DNA of 64,000 bases, taken from the NCBI RefSeq assembly GCF_003432035.1, contig NZ_QOHO01000020.1, forward strand, positions 16,031 to 80,030, given 5' to 3'. Below the pieces are notes generated by a model. It was not told where the DNA came from. It did no database searches and saw only the letters and a list, made by a program, of their open reading frames with translations. Shown here one piece after another: positions 1 through 12,184 of this stretch; positions within the stretch are counted from its first letter, which is position 1, and each line of letters begins with the position of its first letter. The translations under genes and the position numbers were made by a program. This DNA comes from Lacrimispora amygdalina (lineage in GTDB: Bacteria > Bacillota > Clostridia > Lachnospirales > Lachnospiraceae).

Positions 1-2
1 GG

Positions 3-473
3 TTTGGAGTGGAAGTTAATAAGGTAAATCCTGAGATTGCAGTGGATGATATTGGCTATTTCGTAATTCCGCTGGCTGACAACCAGACATTAAACGTTAA
101 CCCGGCAGGTCCTGCAAGATTCATATTCAGCGGTTCCAAACACGCAGCTGAGGCGCAGCAGTATTTAGAGTTTTTAGCCAAGGAGGAAAATCTTAAGTAC
201 CTCACTGAAAATGTAGGCAAGTTCAACAAACTGCCATTTAATAATGCTCCCAGCATGTATACGGATACAATTCAGGATTTTTATAACAGATATGACAAAA
301 AGGGAACTGTAATCCAGACAGCTGTAAAATATGTAAATCCGCAGTGGAGTGAGATGGGAGCCAACTTGTCCGCCATGATCGTTGGAGAAATGACTCCGGA
401 GGAAGTGCTGGCATCTATTGATGAAGTGAGAGCCCAGCAGGCAAAGGCAGCAGGCGATCCGGCCTGGAAATGA
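3..473 (+). CDS. Sugar ABC transporter solute-binding protein, C-terminal part
   Basis: The frame is already open at the window edge, so only about 156 C-terminal residues of an extracellular solute-binding protein are present. The visible part has the features of the C-terminal lobe of family-1 sugar-binding lipoproteins: a stretch like GPARFIFSGSKHAAEA, then a helix with YLEFLAKEEN, and the final TPEEVLASIDE segment. Two MalFG-type permeases follow directly, so it should be the substrate receptor of that importer. A GTG at base 9 could act as a start only for a fragment and is unlikely. The substrate is not readable; the GH31 enzyme downstream suggests an alpha-linked glucoside or xyloside. 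Confidence 0.85.
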   Translation, partial: FGVEVNKVNPEIAVDDIGYFVIPLADNQTLNVNPAGPARFIFSGSKHAAEAQQYLEFLAKEENLKYLTENVGKFNKLPFNNAPSMYTDTIQDFYNRYDKKGTVIQTAVKYVNPQWSEMGANLSAMIVGEMTPEEVLASIDEVRAQQAKAAGDPAWK

Positions 474-508
474 CAGCATGGAAGATCAGTTGAAAGAGAG
501 TGAATACG

Positions 509-1387
509 ATGAATAGAAAAAAGATATATCCTACTTGGTTTGCGGCTGGGGCATTGCTCTTATATTCGGTGTTATTTGTCCTTCCCGGAGTGATTGGAAT
601 CGGCTATTCCTTTACAGACTGGTCATCTTATTCAGACCAGTTGAAATTTGTGGGGCTGGAGAATTTTAAGACTGTATTTTCAGCTGATGGAAATTATCTG
701 AAGATTATGAAAAACACTTTGGTATTCACTCTTGGAACAACTGTAATAAAAAATATACTGGGACTTGCGCTTGCAGTTCTGCTTACAAAGTCCATCCGCT
801 TTTTGAATTTTCACAGAGGGGTTATGTTTATGCCATCTGTGCTGTCCACTCTGATACTGGGTATGATTTTCACCTCCATTTTAAATCCGTCAACCGGGTT
901 GTTAAACACATTTTTCCGGAGTATCGGGCTTTCGGGTCTTGCAAAACCCTGGCTTACAAGTCCGGCATACGCATTCAAATCGGTGATGGCGGTGGATATC
1001 TGGCGGGGGACCGGTTATATTATGACAATTTTAATTGCCGGAATCCTTTCCATATCTTCGGATTATTATGAGGCCTGCAGCATTGATGGTGCTTCCGGCT
1101 GGCAGAAGTTCCGGTACATCACATTACCTCTGCTTTTGCCCACACTGGCAACAACCACTGTTTTAAATGTCATATATGGACTTAAGGTCTTCGACATGAT
1201 CTATGCTTTAACAAATGGAGGCCCGGGAAAAGCGACCACGGAGGTTCTTTATACGGCAGTATTTAAAAAATTCGGTACTGGACAGTATGCCATAGGTACG
1301 GCCCTTTCCTCCGTAATGTTTTTATTCATGGTGTTGATCGGATTCTTTATGATCCGCCTGATGACGAAAGACGAGGTGCAGGAATAA
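509..1387 (+). CDS. Sugar ABC transporter permease, MalF/UgpA type
   Basis: A 292-residue inner-membrane permease of the MetI-like superfamily that would form half of the translocation pore of a sugar importer. It shows about six hydrophobic segments and the EAA loop near residue 190 (YYEACSIDGAS followed by LPLLLPT), which contacts the ATPase. I place the start at the ATG at 509, preceded by GAAAGAGAG, rather than the GTG at 500. Its stop overlaps the next start (TAATGA). No ATP-binding subunit is encoded in this operon, so a shared MsmK-like ATPase elsewhere in the genome is expected; that is inference from related Firmicutes. Confidence 0.92.
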   Translation: MNRKKIYPTWFAAGALLLYSVLFVLPGVIGIGYSFTDWSSYSDQLKFVGLENFKTVFSADGNYLKIMKNTLVFTLGTTVIKNILGLALAVLLTKSIRFLNFHRGVMFMPSVLSTLILGMIFTSILNPSTGLLNTFFRSIGLSGLAKPWLTSPAYAFKSVMAVDIWRGTGYIMTILIAGILSISSDYYEACSIDGASGWQKFRYITLPLLLPTLATTTVLNVIYGLKVFDMIYALTNGGPGKATTEVLYTAVFKKFGTGQYAIGTALSSVMFLFMVLIGFFMIRLMTKDEVQE

Positions 1388-2214
1388 TGAAAGCAAAAAA
1401 GAAAGCCGCCGCCGCCGCAGTAAATGCAGCGGCGTGGCTCATAACGGCAATTTGTCTTGTTCCCATGCTGCTGATATTTCTGAATTCTTTTAAAGATAGT
1501 CTGGGAGCATCGGAGATGAACCTGAAATTTCCAGGACTTCCGCTGCAGTGGAACAATTTTCTGGTTGTAATTGAAAAGGGGAAGCTTCTTACCTCTTTTA
1601 TGAATAGCTGCATCTATTCCGCAGTCAGCGTTTTTCTGTGTACGGTGCTTTCAGCAATGGCCTCTTATGTATTCTCAAGAAACCGTTCAAAATTAAACCG
1701 CTTTCTCTACCTTTACATGGTACTGGGAATTACCATGCCGGTTAATTATGTGGCATTGACAAAAGTCATGATGTTACTTACACTAAATAATACAAGGCTT
1801 GGAATTGTGCTTTTGTATACGGCTATGCAGCTGCCATTTTCGGTATTCCTGATTCATGGATTTGTGGCAAAGCTGCCGGCAGAGCTTGATGAAGCGGCTG
1901 TCATTGATGGCTGCTCACCGGTGAGGCTGTTTATATCGGTAATTCTTCCGCTGTTAAAGCCTGCTGTTGCCACGGTGATTGTACTGACTTTTTTAAATAC
2001 CTGGAATGAATTTGTTTCACCGCTGTATTTTTTAAGCAGTTCTTCAAAATGGCCGATGACTTTGTCCGTATATAATTTTTTCGGTATGTATTTTAAAGAC
2101 TGGAATCTGGTTTGTGCAGATATTCTGCTGACCAGTCTTCCTGTAATCCTGGTGTATTTACTTGGGCAGAGATATATTGTATCCGGTATGACAGCCGGAG
2201 CAGTGAAAGGATGA
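1387..2214 (+). CDS. Sugar ABC transporter permease, MalG type
   Basis: The partner permease, 275 residues, with an alanine-rich cytoplasmic N-terminus (residues 3-14), six predicted membrane spans and an EAA loop near residue 175 (ELDEAAVIDGCS with ILPLLKP after it). It overlaps the upstream permease by one base and is followed after four bases by the GH31 gene, so the genes are translationally coupled in one operon. The paired MalF/MalG arrangement is standard for carbohydrate uptake transporter family 1 importers. Confidence 0.92.
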   Translation: MKAKKKAAAAAVNAAAWLITAICLVPMLLIFLNSFKDSLGASEMNLKFPGLPLQWNNFLVVIEKGKLLTSFMNSCIYSAVSVFLCTVLSAMASYVFSRNRSKLNRFLYLYMVLGITMPVNYVALTKVMMLLTLNNTRLGIVLLYTAMQLPFSVFLIHGFVAKLPAELDEAAVIDGCSPVRLFISVILPLLKPAVATVIVLTFLNTWNEFVSPLYFLSSSSKWPMTLSVYNFFGMYFKDWNLVCADILLTSLPVILVYLLGQRYIVSGMTAGAVKG

Positions 2215-2218
2215 CTTT

Positions 2219-4672
2219 ATGTTAGAGAATTATAGCGGGCCGGTTGTGATAGAGGCAGGGGGAGTGACCCTGACTTATCGGAATATTGCATCTGACATTA
2301 TACATTGCAGATGCAGCAAAGATGGACAGAAGCAGGTGACTTCCCCTCTGGGAATCGAACTGCCGGAGCAGGGAAAACTGGATTATGAGAATACGGAAGT
2401 TTCTTGTCTGTTAGGAAATGGGCGGATTAACGGGGAAGTTGACATAAGAACCGGTAAAGTGCGCTGGACTCTTACCGAAACAGGAAGGCTGCTCTTCGAG
2501 GAAACCGGAAGGGAACTGGAAGAGATTCCTGTTTTTCATTACACAACAAGCGGGGAAAGCCCGGATGTTCAGCGGGTTAAAACTGTAGATGGAGAAAGAA
2601 ATTTCATTAATAATCTGGTTTGCCGTCAGGTGCGGACTGCTTACCGGGGCAAACTGTATTTTAAGTGGCAGGAGAAGGAACGGATCCACGGCCTGGGGCA
2701 GGGAGAGGAAGGTATCTATAATTACAGAGGAACCACCCAGTATCTGTACCAGCATAACATGAGGAGTCCGATCCCGTTTCTCGTATCAGACCGGGGATAT
2801 GGCATCTTATTTGACTGCGGATCACTAATGACGTTCAATGACGATTCCCGGGAATCTTATGTTTATTTTGATACGGTGGATCAGCTTTCCTACTATATTA
2901 TACAGGGGAATAATCTGGATGAAATAATTTCAGGCGTCAGAAGACTGACCGGCCAGGCGCCCATGCTGCCCAAGTGGTCTTTTGGGTATATTCAGTCAAA
3001 AGAGGCTTATCATACTCAGGAAGAACTTTTGGATGTAGTAAATGAATATAGAAAAAGGGAAATTCCTATTGATGGAATTGTACAGGATTGGAATACCTGG
3101 GAGGATGGAAAATGGGGGAATAAGATTCTGGATAAAACCCGTTATCCGGATTTCTCCTCTGCAGTAAAGGAGCTTCACAGAAAACACGTTCATGTAATGG
3201 TTTCCGTTTGGCCCAGCATGAGCTCCAATGGTGAGAATTATAAGGAATTCCTAAATAACAGCCTGCTTTTAAATGATTTTTCCACTTATGATGCGTTTAG
3301 CCCGGAAGGAAGAAAAATGTATTGGAAACAGCTTGAGCAGGAACTTTTTTCTGCGGGTGTGGATGCGTGGTGGTGTGATTCCACAGAGCCGTTCAGCGGA
3401 CCTGACTGGAAGGGCAGTTATAAAAAGGAGCCCTGGGAGAGATATTTGCTAGTTGGGGAAGAACATAAGAAATACTTGGATCCAGGGGCTGCAAATCTAT
3501 ACGGCGCAGTTCATGCCAGAGGAATTTATGAGAATCAGAGGAAAAGCTGCGGGGATAAGCGGGTATTAAATCTCACCCGTTCCGGCTATGCAGGTTCACA
3601 GGCTTATGGCACTGTTCTCTGGTCAGGAGATATCTGCGCAACCTGGGAAACATTCCAAAAGCAGATTAGGGAGGGACTGAACTTCTGCATGAGCGGACAC
3701 CCTTACTGGACCCTGGATGCTGGTGGTTTCTTTGTGGTAAAGGACAACTGGAAGAAGCGGGGGTGCGGCTGTCATAATGATCCGGAGCCCAAATGGTTCT
3801 GGCAGGGTGGATATGAGCTGGGAACGGAAGATGCGGCGTACCGTGAGCTTTATGTCAGATGGATGCAGTTTAGCGCATTTCTTCCTATGTTCCGTTCCCA
3901 TGGAACCGATACTCCAAGAGAGATCTGGAATTTTGGGGAGCCTGGAACCATGTTTTATGATGCACTGGAGAAATGCATCCGTCTGAGATACCGGCTATTG
4001 CCATACACCTATTCGCTGGCAGGAAAGGTGATGCTTCGTGATTATACCATGTTCCGCAGCCTTCTGTTTGATTTCCCGGAGGATGAGACTGCCTGTGAAA
4101 TGGGTTCCCAGTTCATGTATGGGGACGCCCTGTTGGTTTGCCCTGTAACAGAACCCATGTATTATGAGCCGGAAAACTGCAGCTTAGAGACAAAGAAGCA
4201 GTGGAACTGCTATCTCCCCTCTGGCTTTTGCTGGTATGATTTTCAGACCGGAGAAAAGTATGAAGGCGGACAGTGGGTTACCGTGGAAGCGTCACTTGAC
4301 CGGATACCGGTCTTTGTTCGGGAAGGCGGGATTATCCCGATGGAGCAGGGACTCCAATATACGGAAGAAGCCGTGGATACGCCGTTTGAATTCCATATAT
4401 ATGAAGGAAAAAATGGTTTTTTTGAATTATATGAGGATGCAGGAGATGGGTATGAATACGAAAGCGGAGCGTATAACCGGATACCGGTTTCATGGAATGA
4501 TACAGATAAGGAACTGTGTGTGGGTGAAAGCAAATTTGTATTTTCCCAGTCTATATCCGGGCGTACCTGTGTAGTTTATACTTCTTCAGGAAGAACAAAG
4601 ATTTTTTCTTATGAAGGTAAGGAAATAAAAATAAAGCTGGAGGATGTGGGTTCTGAGGGCGAAACCTGCTGA
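2219..4672 (+). CDS. Glycoside hydrolase family 31 (alpha-glucosidase/alpha-xylosidase type)
   Basis: An 817-residue retaining glycosidase. There is no signal peptide, so it acts in the cytoplasm on imported oligosaccharides. The N-terminal beta-sandwich is followed by a (beta/alpha)8 barrel. The nucleophile motif WWCDSTEP gives Asp387 and the acid/base motif WSGDICATW gives Asp471, both typical of GH31. A DGIVQDWNTW segment lies in the substrate pocket and a C-terminal beta domain with FELYEDAGDG follows. It is the last gene of the operon, so the importer and the enzyme probably share a substrate. Family assignment is secure; whether it prefers glucosides, xylosides or another alpha-linked sugar cannot be read. 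A strong terminator follows. Confidence 0.93.
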   Translation: MLENYSGPVVIEAGGVTLTYRNIASDIIHCRCSKDGQKQVTSPLGIELPEQGKLDYENTEVSCLLGNGRINGEVDIRTGKVRWTLTETGRLLFEETGRELEEIPVFHYTTSGESPDVQRVKTVDGERNFINNLVCRQVRTAYRGKLYFKWQEKERIHGLGQGEEGIYNYRGTTQYLYQHNMRSPIPFLVSDRGYGILFDCGSLMTFNDDSRESYVYFDTVDQLSYYIIQGNNLDEIISGVRRLTGQAPMLPKWSFGYIQSKEAYHTQEELLDVVNEYRKREIPIDGIVQDWNTWEDGKWGNKILDKTRYPDFSSAVKELHRKHVHVMVSVWPSMSSNGENYKEFLNNSLLLNDFSTYDAFSPEGRKMYWKQLEQELFSAGVDAWWCDSTEPFSGPDWKGSYKKEPWERYLLVGEEHKKYLDPGAANLYGAVHARGIYENQRKSCGDKRVLNLTRSGYAGSQAYGTVLWSGDICATWETFQKQIREGLNFCMSGHPYWTLDAGGFFVVKDNWKKRGCGCHNDPEPKWFWQGGYELGTEDAAYRELYVRWMQFSAFLPMFRSHGTDTPREIWNFGEPGTMFYDALEKCIRLRYRLLPYTYSLAGKVMLRDYTMFRSLLFDFPEDETACEMGSQFMYGDALLVCPVTEPMYYEPENCSLETKKQWNCYLPSGFCWYDFQTGEKYEGGQWVTVEASLDRIPVFVREGGIIPMEQGLQYTEEAVDTPFEFHIYEGKNGFFELYEDAGDGYEYESGAYNRIPVSWNDTDKELCVGESKFVFSQSISGRTCVVYTSSGRTKIFSYEGKEIKIKLEDVGSEGETC

Positions 4673-4688
4673 ATCAATATGCAGATAA

Positions 4689-4732
4689 CCGGATAAATGT
4701 ACAAGTAATCATAGTACATTTCTCCGGTTTTT
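4689..4732 (+). terminator. Rho-independent terminator of the GH31 operon
   Basis: A 14-bp stem (CCGGATAAATGTAC paired with GTACATTTCTCCGG, one G-T wobble) with a short loop and then five Ts. It sits 16 bases after the GH31 stop codon and separates this operon from the convergent methyltransferase gene. Confidence 0.85.
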
Positions 4733-4745
4733 GCTGTAACAGATT

Positions 4746-5504
4746 TTATAGTTTGATTGAATACACCATCAGCTGAAGCTCTTTTGGTGTTTCTGCTTTC
4801 CCATAGTAATTGGAATAGGTCTGTTTTACCACCATATTTCTTTCCTTTAAAATTCCCTCCAGTTCTTTATGGGTATAAAGCCTGATGGGATCCCCAAAGA
4901 AGTTTTCCGGTTTGACTAAGGGATCTCCATAAGTGATGGTTTTACCGCCGTACAGCATAATTTTTGTTTCCCTGTTCCACTCAAACCGGGAGAGAGAAAG
5001 GGCATTTTCACCTGCCTCCCAGCTGGTGGATGGAAAATATAATTCTGCATATTCAGCATTGCATATATCCATAAAATGTTTTCCGCCTGGTTTCAAGGCC
5101 TTCGCTATCACATCAAAAATCTTTAAATTTTCGTTATCATTTTCCAGATAACCAATGGCTCCGTCTGCTAAGTTTAAAACAGCATCGAATTCCTGATCAA
5201 ATGTAAGATCACGGATATCAGAAAGAATGAACTGGGCGTTTAACCCTTCTGCTTTTGCTGCATTTTCTGCATCTGTTATATAATCGTTGGTAATGTCCGC
5301 TCCCACAACTTGAAATCCTCTTCTGGCCAGTTCCAGACTATGTCTTCCGAAACCACAGGCCAGATCCAGAATACGCTGGCTTTCTCTCAAGCCTAATGTA
5401 TCAATAATAAAGTCAGTCTGTTGTCTGGTATCCTCCACCCACGATTGATTTTTTATATCCAGGCTCCATATTTTTTTATACCAGTCTGATTCTTTCGCTA
5501 TCAC
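4746..5504 (-). CDS. Class I SAM-dependent methyltransferase
   Basis: A 252-residue soluble protein with a Rossmann-fold methyltransferase core. Motif I is ILDLACGFGRHSLELA at about residues 45-60, the acidic end of strand beta-2 follows as VVGADIT, and a DAVLNLADG motif IV lies near residue 110. The start is a GTG with GGAGG at the proper distance upstream, so a GTG start is well supported. It runs opposite to both neighbours and appears monocistronic. The substrate is unknown; resemblance to UbiE/YcgJ-like small-molecule methyltransferases is general only. Confidence 0.85.
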   Translation of the reverse strand: MIAKESDWYKKIWSLDIKNQSWVEDTRQQTDFIIDTLGLRESQRILDLACGFGRHSLELARRGFQVVGADITNDYITDAENAAKAEGLNAQFILSDIRDLTFDQEFDAVLNLADGAIGYLENDNENLKIFDVIAKALKPGGKHFMDICNAEYAELYFPSTSWEAGENALSLSRFEWNRETKIMLYGGKTITYGDPLVKPENFFGDPIRLYTHKELEGILKERNMVVKQTYSNYYGKAETPKELQLMVYSIKL

Positions 5505-5653
5505 TTATAGTTCCTCCAATTTTTTATTGCCGGCATAATTATTTTAAACTAAAAAATGGATATATTGTAGACTTGAATTGAAAAATATGGTATGATTAAT
5601 AATAGAGTGCGGCTATGTGCAGGATACTTGTATTGTGCATTTTCGACAAAAAG

Positions 5654-5682
5654 TTACAGTAATTTTATCGGATTTGTATATA
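5654..5682 (+). promoter_or_regulatory. Candidate promoter for the licT-bglPA operon
   Basis: TTACAG, 17 bases, TATATA. The -35 matches consensus poorly. It lies about 45 bases before the RAT element, a plausible leader length. The region 5505-5653 shows no gene. Alternatives cannot be excluded. Confidence 0.35.
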
Positions 5683-5730
5683 GATCTCCTTAGATATACA
5701 TGATATACTGTACCTAGAAAATAGATGTGT

Positions 5731-5825
5731 AGTTTGTGACTGGTAAGGCAGGCAAGATCTACAGGGTTGATATCACATGTTAGCAGAATGTGATAAGTGG
5801 TCCTGGTAGCTTGTCTATTTTTTTT
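5731..5825 (+). promoter_or_regulatory. RAT antiterminator site overlapping an intrinsic terminator upstream of licT
   Basis: Bases 5731-5757 match the ribonucleic antiterminator (RAT) consensus bound by BglG/LicT proteins, with a TTGTGACTG 5' half and a GCAGGCAA 3' half. The 3' half overlaps the left arm of a long hairpin (5750-5816: AGGCAAG pairs with CTTGTCT, CTAC with GTAG, TATCACAT with ATGTGATA), followed by eight Ts at 5818-5825. This is the classical mutually exclusive design: bound LicT stabilises the RAT stem and prevents the terminator. It implies that licT is autoregulated. The terminator ends only five bases before the licT ribosome binding site. Confidence 0.85.
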
Positions 5826-5839
5826 ATCTGAAGGGGCTT

Positions 5840-6679
5840 ATGAAGATAGAGAAGGTTCTGAATAATAATATGGTATTAACTTATAATACTGAGGGAAAAG
5901 AAATCATACTGAAAGGGAAAGCAATCGGCTTTGGTAAGAAAAAAGGCGATGAAGTCGACCACAAACTGGTAGAGCGTGTCTTTATTCAGAATGACAAGCG
6001 TGATGCCCGCCACTTTGAAGAATATTTTGCAAAACTTCCTCAGGAATATTGGGAGATCAGCGAGCAGACGGCTGATTATGCAAAGAATGAGTTTGGTATG
6101 CAGCTGGATTCCAGGATCATACTGACGATCTGCGATCATATTGCAGGAGCGGTTGATCGTTATAAGGAAGGAATTATCCTTCGTAATGCCATGCTGTGGG
6201 AAGGAAAACGGTTCTATCCCAGTGAATTTAAGGTCGGTCAGTATGCGGTTGATTTAATCCGAAGAAGGCTTAATATTTCCATGGAAGAGGATGAAGCCAT
6301 GTTTCTGGCATTTCACTTTGTATATGGTCAGAACAAGAGGCAGGAGACCGATAATCTGGAGTTAATAACCGGTATTATACGTGATATTGTAGATATCGTT
6401 GAGGCTGCCTATCAGGTGAAACTAAATACGGAAACCTGGGATTACCGGCGTTTCGTAACACACATTCGATTTTTTGCGCAGCGCATGCTGCAGAACAAGC
6501 AGTATGAATCCACGGATGATGAGTGGTATCAGCTTTTGAAGAATAAATACCGCAAATCATACAATTGTATTGTTAAAATAGCTGATTATATCCATGACCG
6601 GTACTATTATGAGATGGACCGGGAAGAGATGATGTATCTGATGATTCATATAGAAAAAGTGACGAGAGAACTGACTTAG
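5840..6679 (+). CDS. licT: BglG/LicT-family transcriptional antiterminator
   Basis: A 279-residue RNA-binding antiterminator controlled by the phosphotransferase system. Residues 1-55 form the CAT RNA-binding domain (MKIEKVLNNNMVL...GFGKKKGD). Two PRD domains follow, with the four expected regulatory histidines at His100 (CDHIAGAVDR), His159 (FHFVYGQ), His208 (THIRFF) and His270 (MIHIEK), nearly the same positions as in B. subtilis LicT. When beta-glucosides are transported it should be dephosphorylated on PRD1 by BglP and bind the RAT sites before its own gene and before bglP. The AAGGGG ribosome binding site is unusually close to the ATG (three bases). Confidence 0.95.
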   Translation: MKIEKVLNNNMVLTYNTEGKEIILKGKAIGFGKKKGDEVDHKLVERVFIQNDKRDARHFEEYFAKLPQEYWEISEQTADYAKNEFGMQLDSRIILTICDHIAGAVDRYKEGIILRNAMLWEGKRFYPSEFKVGQYAVDLIRRRLNISMEEDEAMFLAFHFVYGQNKRQETDNLELITGIIRDIVDIVEAAYQVKLNTETWDYRRFVTHIRFFAQRMLQNKQYESTDDEWYQLLKNKYRKSYNCIVKIADYIHDRYYYEMDREEMMYLMIHIEKVTRELT

Positions 6680-6713
6680 TTCGTTTTAAGAGCACAGTAA
6701 AAACAGAGAGATG

Positions 6714-6803
6714 GGATTGTTACCGGACTGGAAGTCCGGGCAGGACCCTGCACATAAAGCGGCTGCGGCAGTAGGCAGTCTGCTTTTAGCAGGGTCTTTT
6801 TTT
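6714..6803 (+). promoter_or_regulatory. Second RAT antiterminator/terminator switch, upstream of bglP
   Basis: A close match to the RAT consensus begins with GGATTGTTACCG at 6714 and ends with CGGGCAGGACC at 6747. Between the halves an added perfect stem (CCGGACT with AGTCCGG) extends the apical part. The last bases (GACCCTGC, 6744-6751) form the left arm of a terminator with GCAGGGTC (6789-6796), followed by seven Ts. LicT bound here would let transcription run from licT into bglP and bglA. Confidence 0.9.
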
Positions 6804-6874
6804 GTAACTTAATTAGAATGAACGGGTGTCGATTCCAGATACCTTTTCAGATAGACTAAAAAATAACCTTATAA

Positions 6875-8761
<1,887 letters not shown>

Positions 8762-8768
8762 TTATTGA

Positions 8769-10220
<1,452 letters not shown>

Positions 10221-10241
10221 TATAACTGGGGAGTTATCAAT

Positions 10242-11996
10242 ATGAAAAAAAGAGGTTTGGCAGCCGGACTTGTTTTAATGGTTACGGTTATGGCAGCAGG
10301 ATGCGGCAGTCCTGCAAAGACAGAAACAACTGCTTTGCAGACAACAGCTGGAACAAAAACCGAAACTACGGCAGCAGCGGTATCCGCTGCGTCAGGCGAT
10401 ATAAAAGAAGGGGCCGCAGTGGTTTCTACCGCATACGGTCCGGTAAAAGGGGTACAGGAAGGGGAGCTCCTGACCTGGTACGGAGTTCCATACGGAAAGG
10501 CGCCGGTGGGTGAATTAAGGTGGCAGGCACCTGCAACACCGGATGCCTGGACGGAGGTATTAAACTGTACCGAAGCATCACAGCCTGCAATCCAGCTTTC
10601 CGGCACTGAGGTAAAGGGAACCGAGGACTGCTTAAAGCTTGATGTATATGCAAAAGAGGGAAGTAAAAAGCTTCCGGTGCTTGTATTTATTCACGGAGGC
10701 AACAACCAGACCGGAAAGGCGGGGGAAATACCCGGAGCTGATCTGGTAAAGAATGACGACTGCGTTTATGTATCTGTGGATTACCGTCTCGGACTTTTAG
10801 GCTTTAACTGTCTGCCGGCATTAACAGCCGGGGAGAATGGAACGGGAAACTTTGCAATGCTTGACATTGCCTATGCTCTTGACTGGGTAAAGGAAAATAT
10901 TGAAGCATTCGGCGGAGATCCGGGAAATATTACCATATCAGGATTCTCTGCAGGAGGCCGTGATGTAATGGCAATGCTGATCAGTCCGCAGTTTAAGGGT
11001 AAATTCCAGAAAGCCATTGCATTCAGCGGAGGTATGACCACTGCACCGGAAGATTTAAGCGCCAGAAAGATTGCGAAAGCGATAGCACCGCTTGCTGTTG
11101 AGGATAAGAAGGCAGCAGATGAAAATGCTGCTTATCAGTGGCTGATGACAGATGCAGCTGATGTAAAGGAATACCTTTATTCCATTTCAGCTGAGCGTCT
11201 GGCACCTCTTATGGGAAATGCAGCAATCCGTATGAGTGTATTCCCTCATCTCTATCAGGATGGGGTTGTAATTCCGGAAAACGGCTTCGATACTGCAGAC
11301 TACAACAGCGTTCCTCTTATGATGCTGACGGGAAGCTCTGAGTTCTCCATGTTCTGTCTGGGAGATAGTTATTTTAAGAGCGGTGACATGACAGGATATT
11401 CAGAGGATGAGATAAAGGCAGCCAAAGCATTTGCCAGCAAATACGGCAGTGATATGTACCGGATCTTTAATGCGCAGGAAAGTGCGGTGAAGATGTCCGA
11501 TCACTATAAGTCGGATATTTACATCTGCCAGGTTAATTATGGCAGTGAGCAGTCTTCAATCAGAGATCTGGGAGACTATGGTGCGTTCCATGGCATTTTC
11601 GTTCCCATGCTTTCTGCAAAACACAATTATCTGGAGTTTTTTCCTGATGCATTTGGTAAGGCAGGCTATCAGGCCATGGCAAAGCAGTATAACAGTTATC
11701 TTGCAAACTTCTTGAAATCAGGAGATCCTAATGGTGAGGGGCTGGCAGCATGGAGCAGCTGGACTCCGGATAAAAAGGTATCCATGGTATTTGATGCCAC
11801 GGAAAACGATGCGGTTGTGGAGGAGAAAGATGTAACCACTACGTATCAGGATATCATGGCAGCCATGGATCAGGATACCAGTGTTTCTCCGGAAATTAAG
11901 GATAAAATGATAAAAAATGTTTTAAACGGACGCTGGTTCAGCAGCGCACTGGATGAGCATTACGGCAATAAGAGCCTGTGGAGTGATGTAAAATAA
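10242..11996 (+). CDS. Type-B carboxylesterase lipoprotein
   Basis: A 584-residue extracellular lipoprotein. The signal peptide ends in the lipobox MAAGC (Cys about residue 22), followed by a Thr/Ala/Glu-rich linker to residue 50. The catalytic domain belongs to the carboxylesterase type B alpha/beta hydrolases: an oxyanion-hole segment VFIHGGNN, the nucleophile Ser236 in GFSAGG (most family members have GESAGG), and a probable catalytic His in GAFHG. It follows bglA by 21 bases and ends at a terminator, so it belongs to the beta-glucoside operon. It may remove acyl groups from plant glycosides at the cell surface before uptake; that role is inference. Confidence 0.88.
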   Translation: MKKRGLAAGLVLMVTVMAAGCGSPAKTETTALQTTAGTKTETTAAAVSAASGDIKEGAAVVSTAYGPVKGVQEGELLTWYGVPYGKAPVGELRWQAPATPDAWTEVLNCTEASQPAIQLSGTEVKGTEDCLKLDVYAKEGSKKLPVLVFIHGGNNQTGKAGEIPGADLVKNDDCVYVSVDYRLGLLGFNCLPALTAGENGTGNFAMLDIAYALDWVKENIEAFGGDPGNITISGFSAGGRDVMAMLISPQFKGKFQKAIAFSGGMTTAPEDLSARKIAKAIAPLAVEDKKAADENAAYQWLMTDAADVKEYLYSISAERLAPLMGNAAIRMSVFPHLYQDGVVIPENGFDTADYNSVPLMMLTGSSEFSMFCLGDSYFKSGDMTGYSEDEIKAAKAFASKYGSDMYRIFNAQESAVKMSDHYKSDIYICQVNYGSEQSSIRDLGDYGAFHGIFVPMLSAKHNYLEFFPDAFGKAGYQAMAKQYNSYLANFLKSGDPNGEGLAAWSSWTPDKKVSMVFDATENDAVVEEKDVTTTYQDIMAAMDQDTSVSPEIKDKMIKNVLNGRWFSSALDEHYGNKSLWSDVK

Positions 11997-12005
11997 GAGC
12001 TTAAA

Positions 12006-12053
12006 AGAGATTTGTATTTCCTGAAAAACCGGGAGTTACGAATCTCTTTTTTT
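12006..12053 (+). terminator. Rho-independent terminator of the bgl operon
   Basis: An AGAGATT arm pairs with AATCTCT and is followed by seven Ts, ten bases after the esterase stop codon. Confidence 0.8.
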
Positions 12054-12118
12054 GTGGTACTATATGGGGAGAGGTATGTTTTTTTACGAATGAAAAAGAA
12101 GCGGCGGAAATTATTCTC

Positions 12119-12147
12119 TTATATTTCCATAAAGGATTTTATATAAT
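12119..12147 (+). promoter_or_regulatory. Candidate promoter for the YesMN operon
   Basis: TTATAT, 17 bases, TATAAT, ending 37 bases before the ATG of the response regulator. The -10 is perfect and the -35 weak. Confidence 0.5.
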
Positions 12148-12184
12148 CGAATCATAGAAATGCGGCTGACAGGGGGAATCAGAC

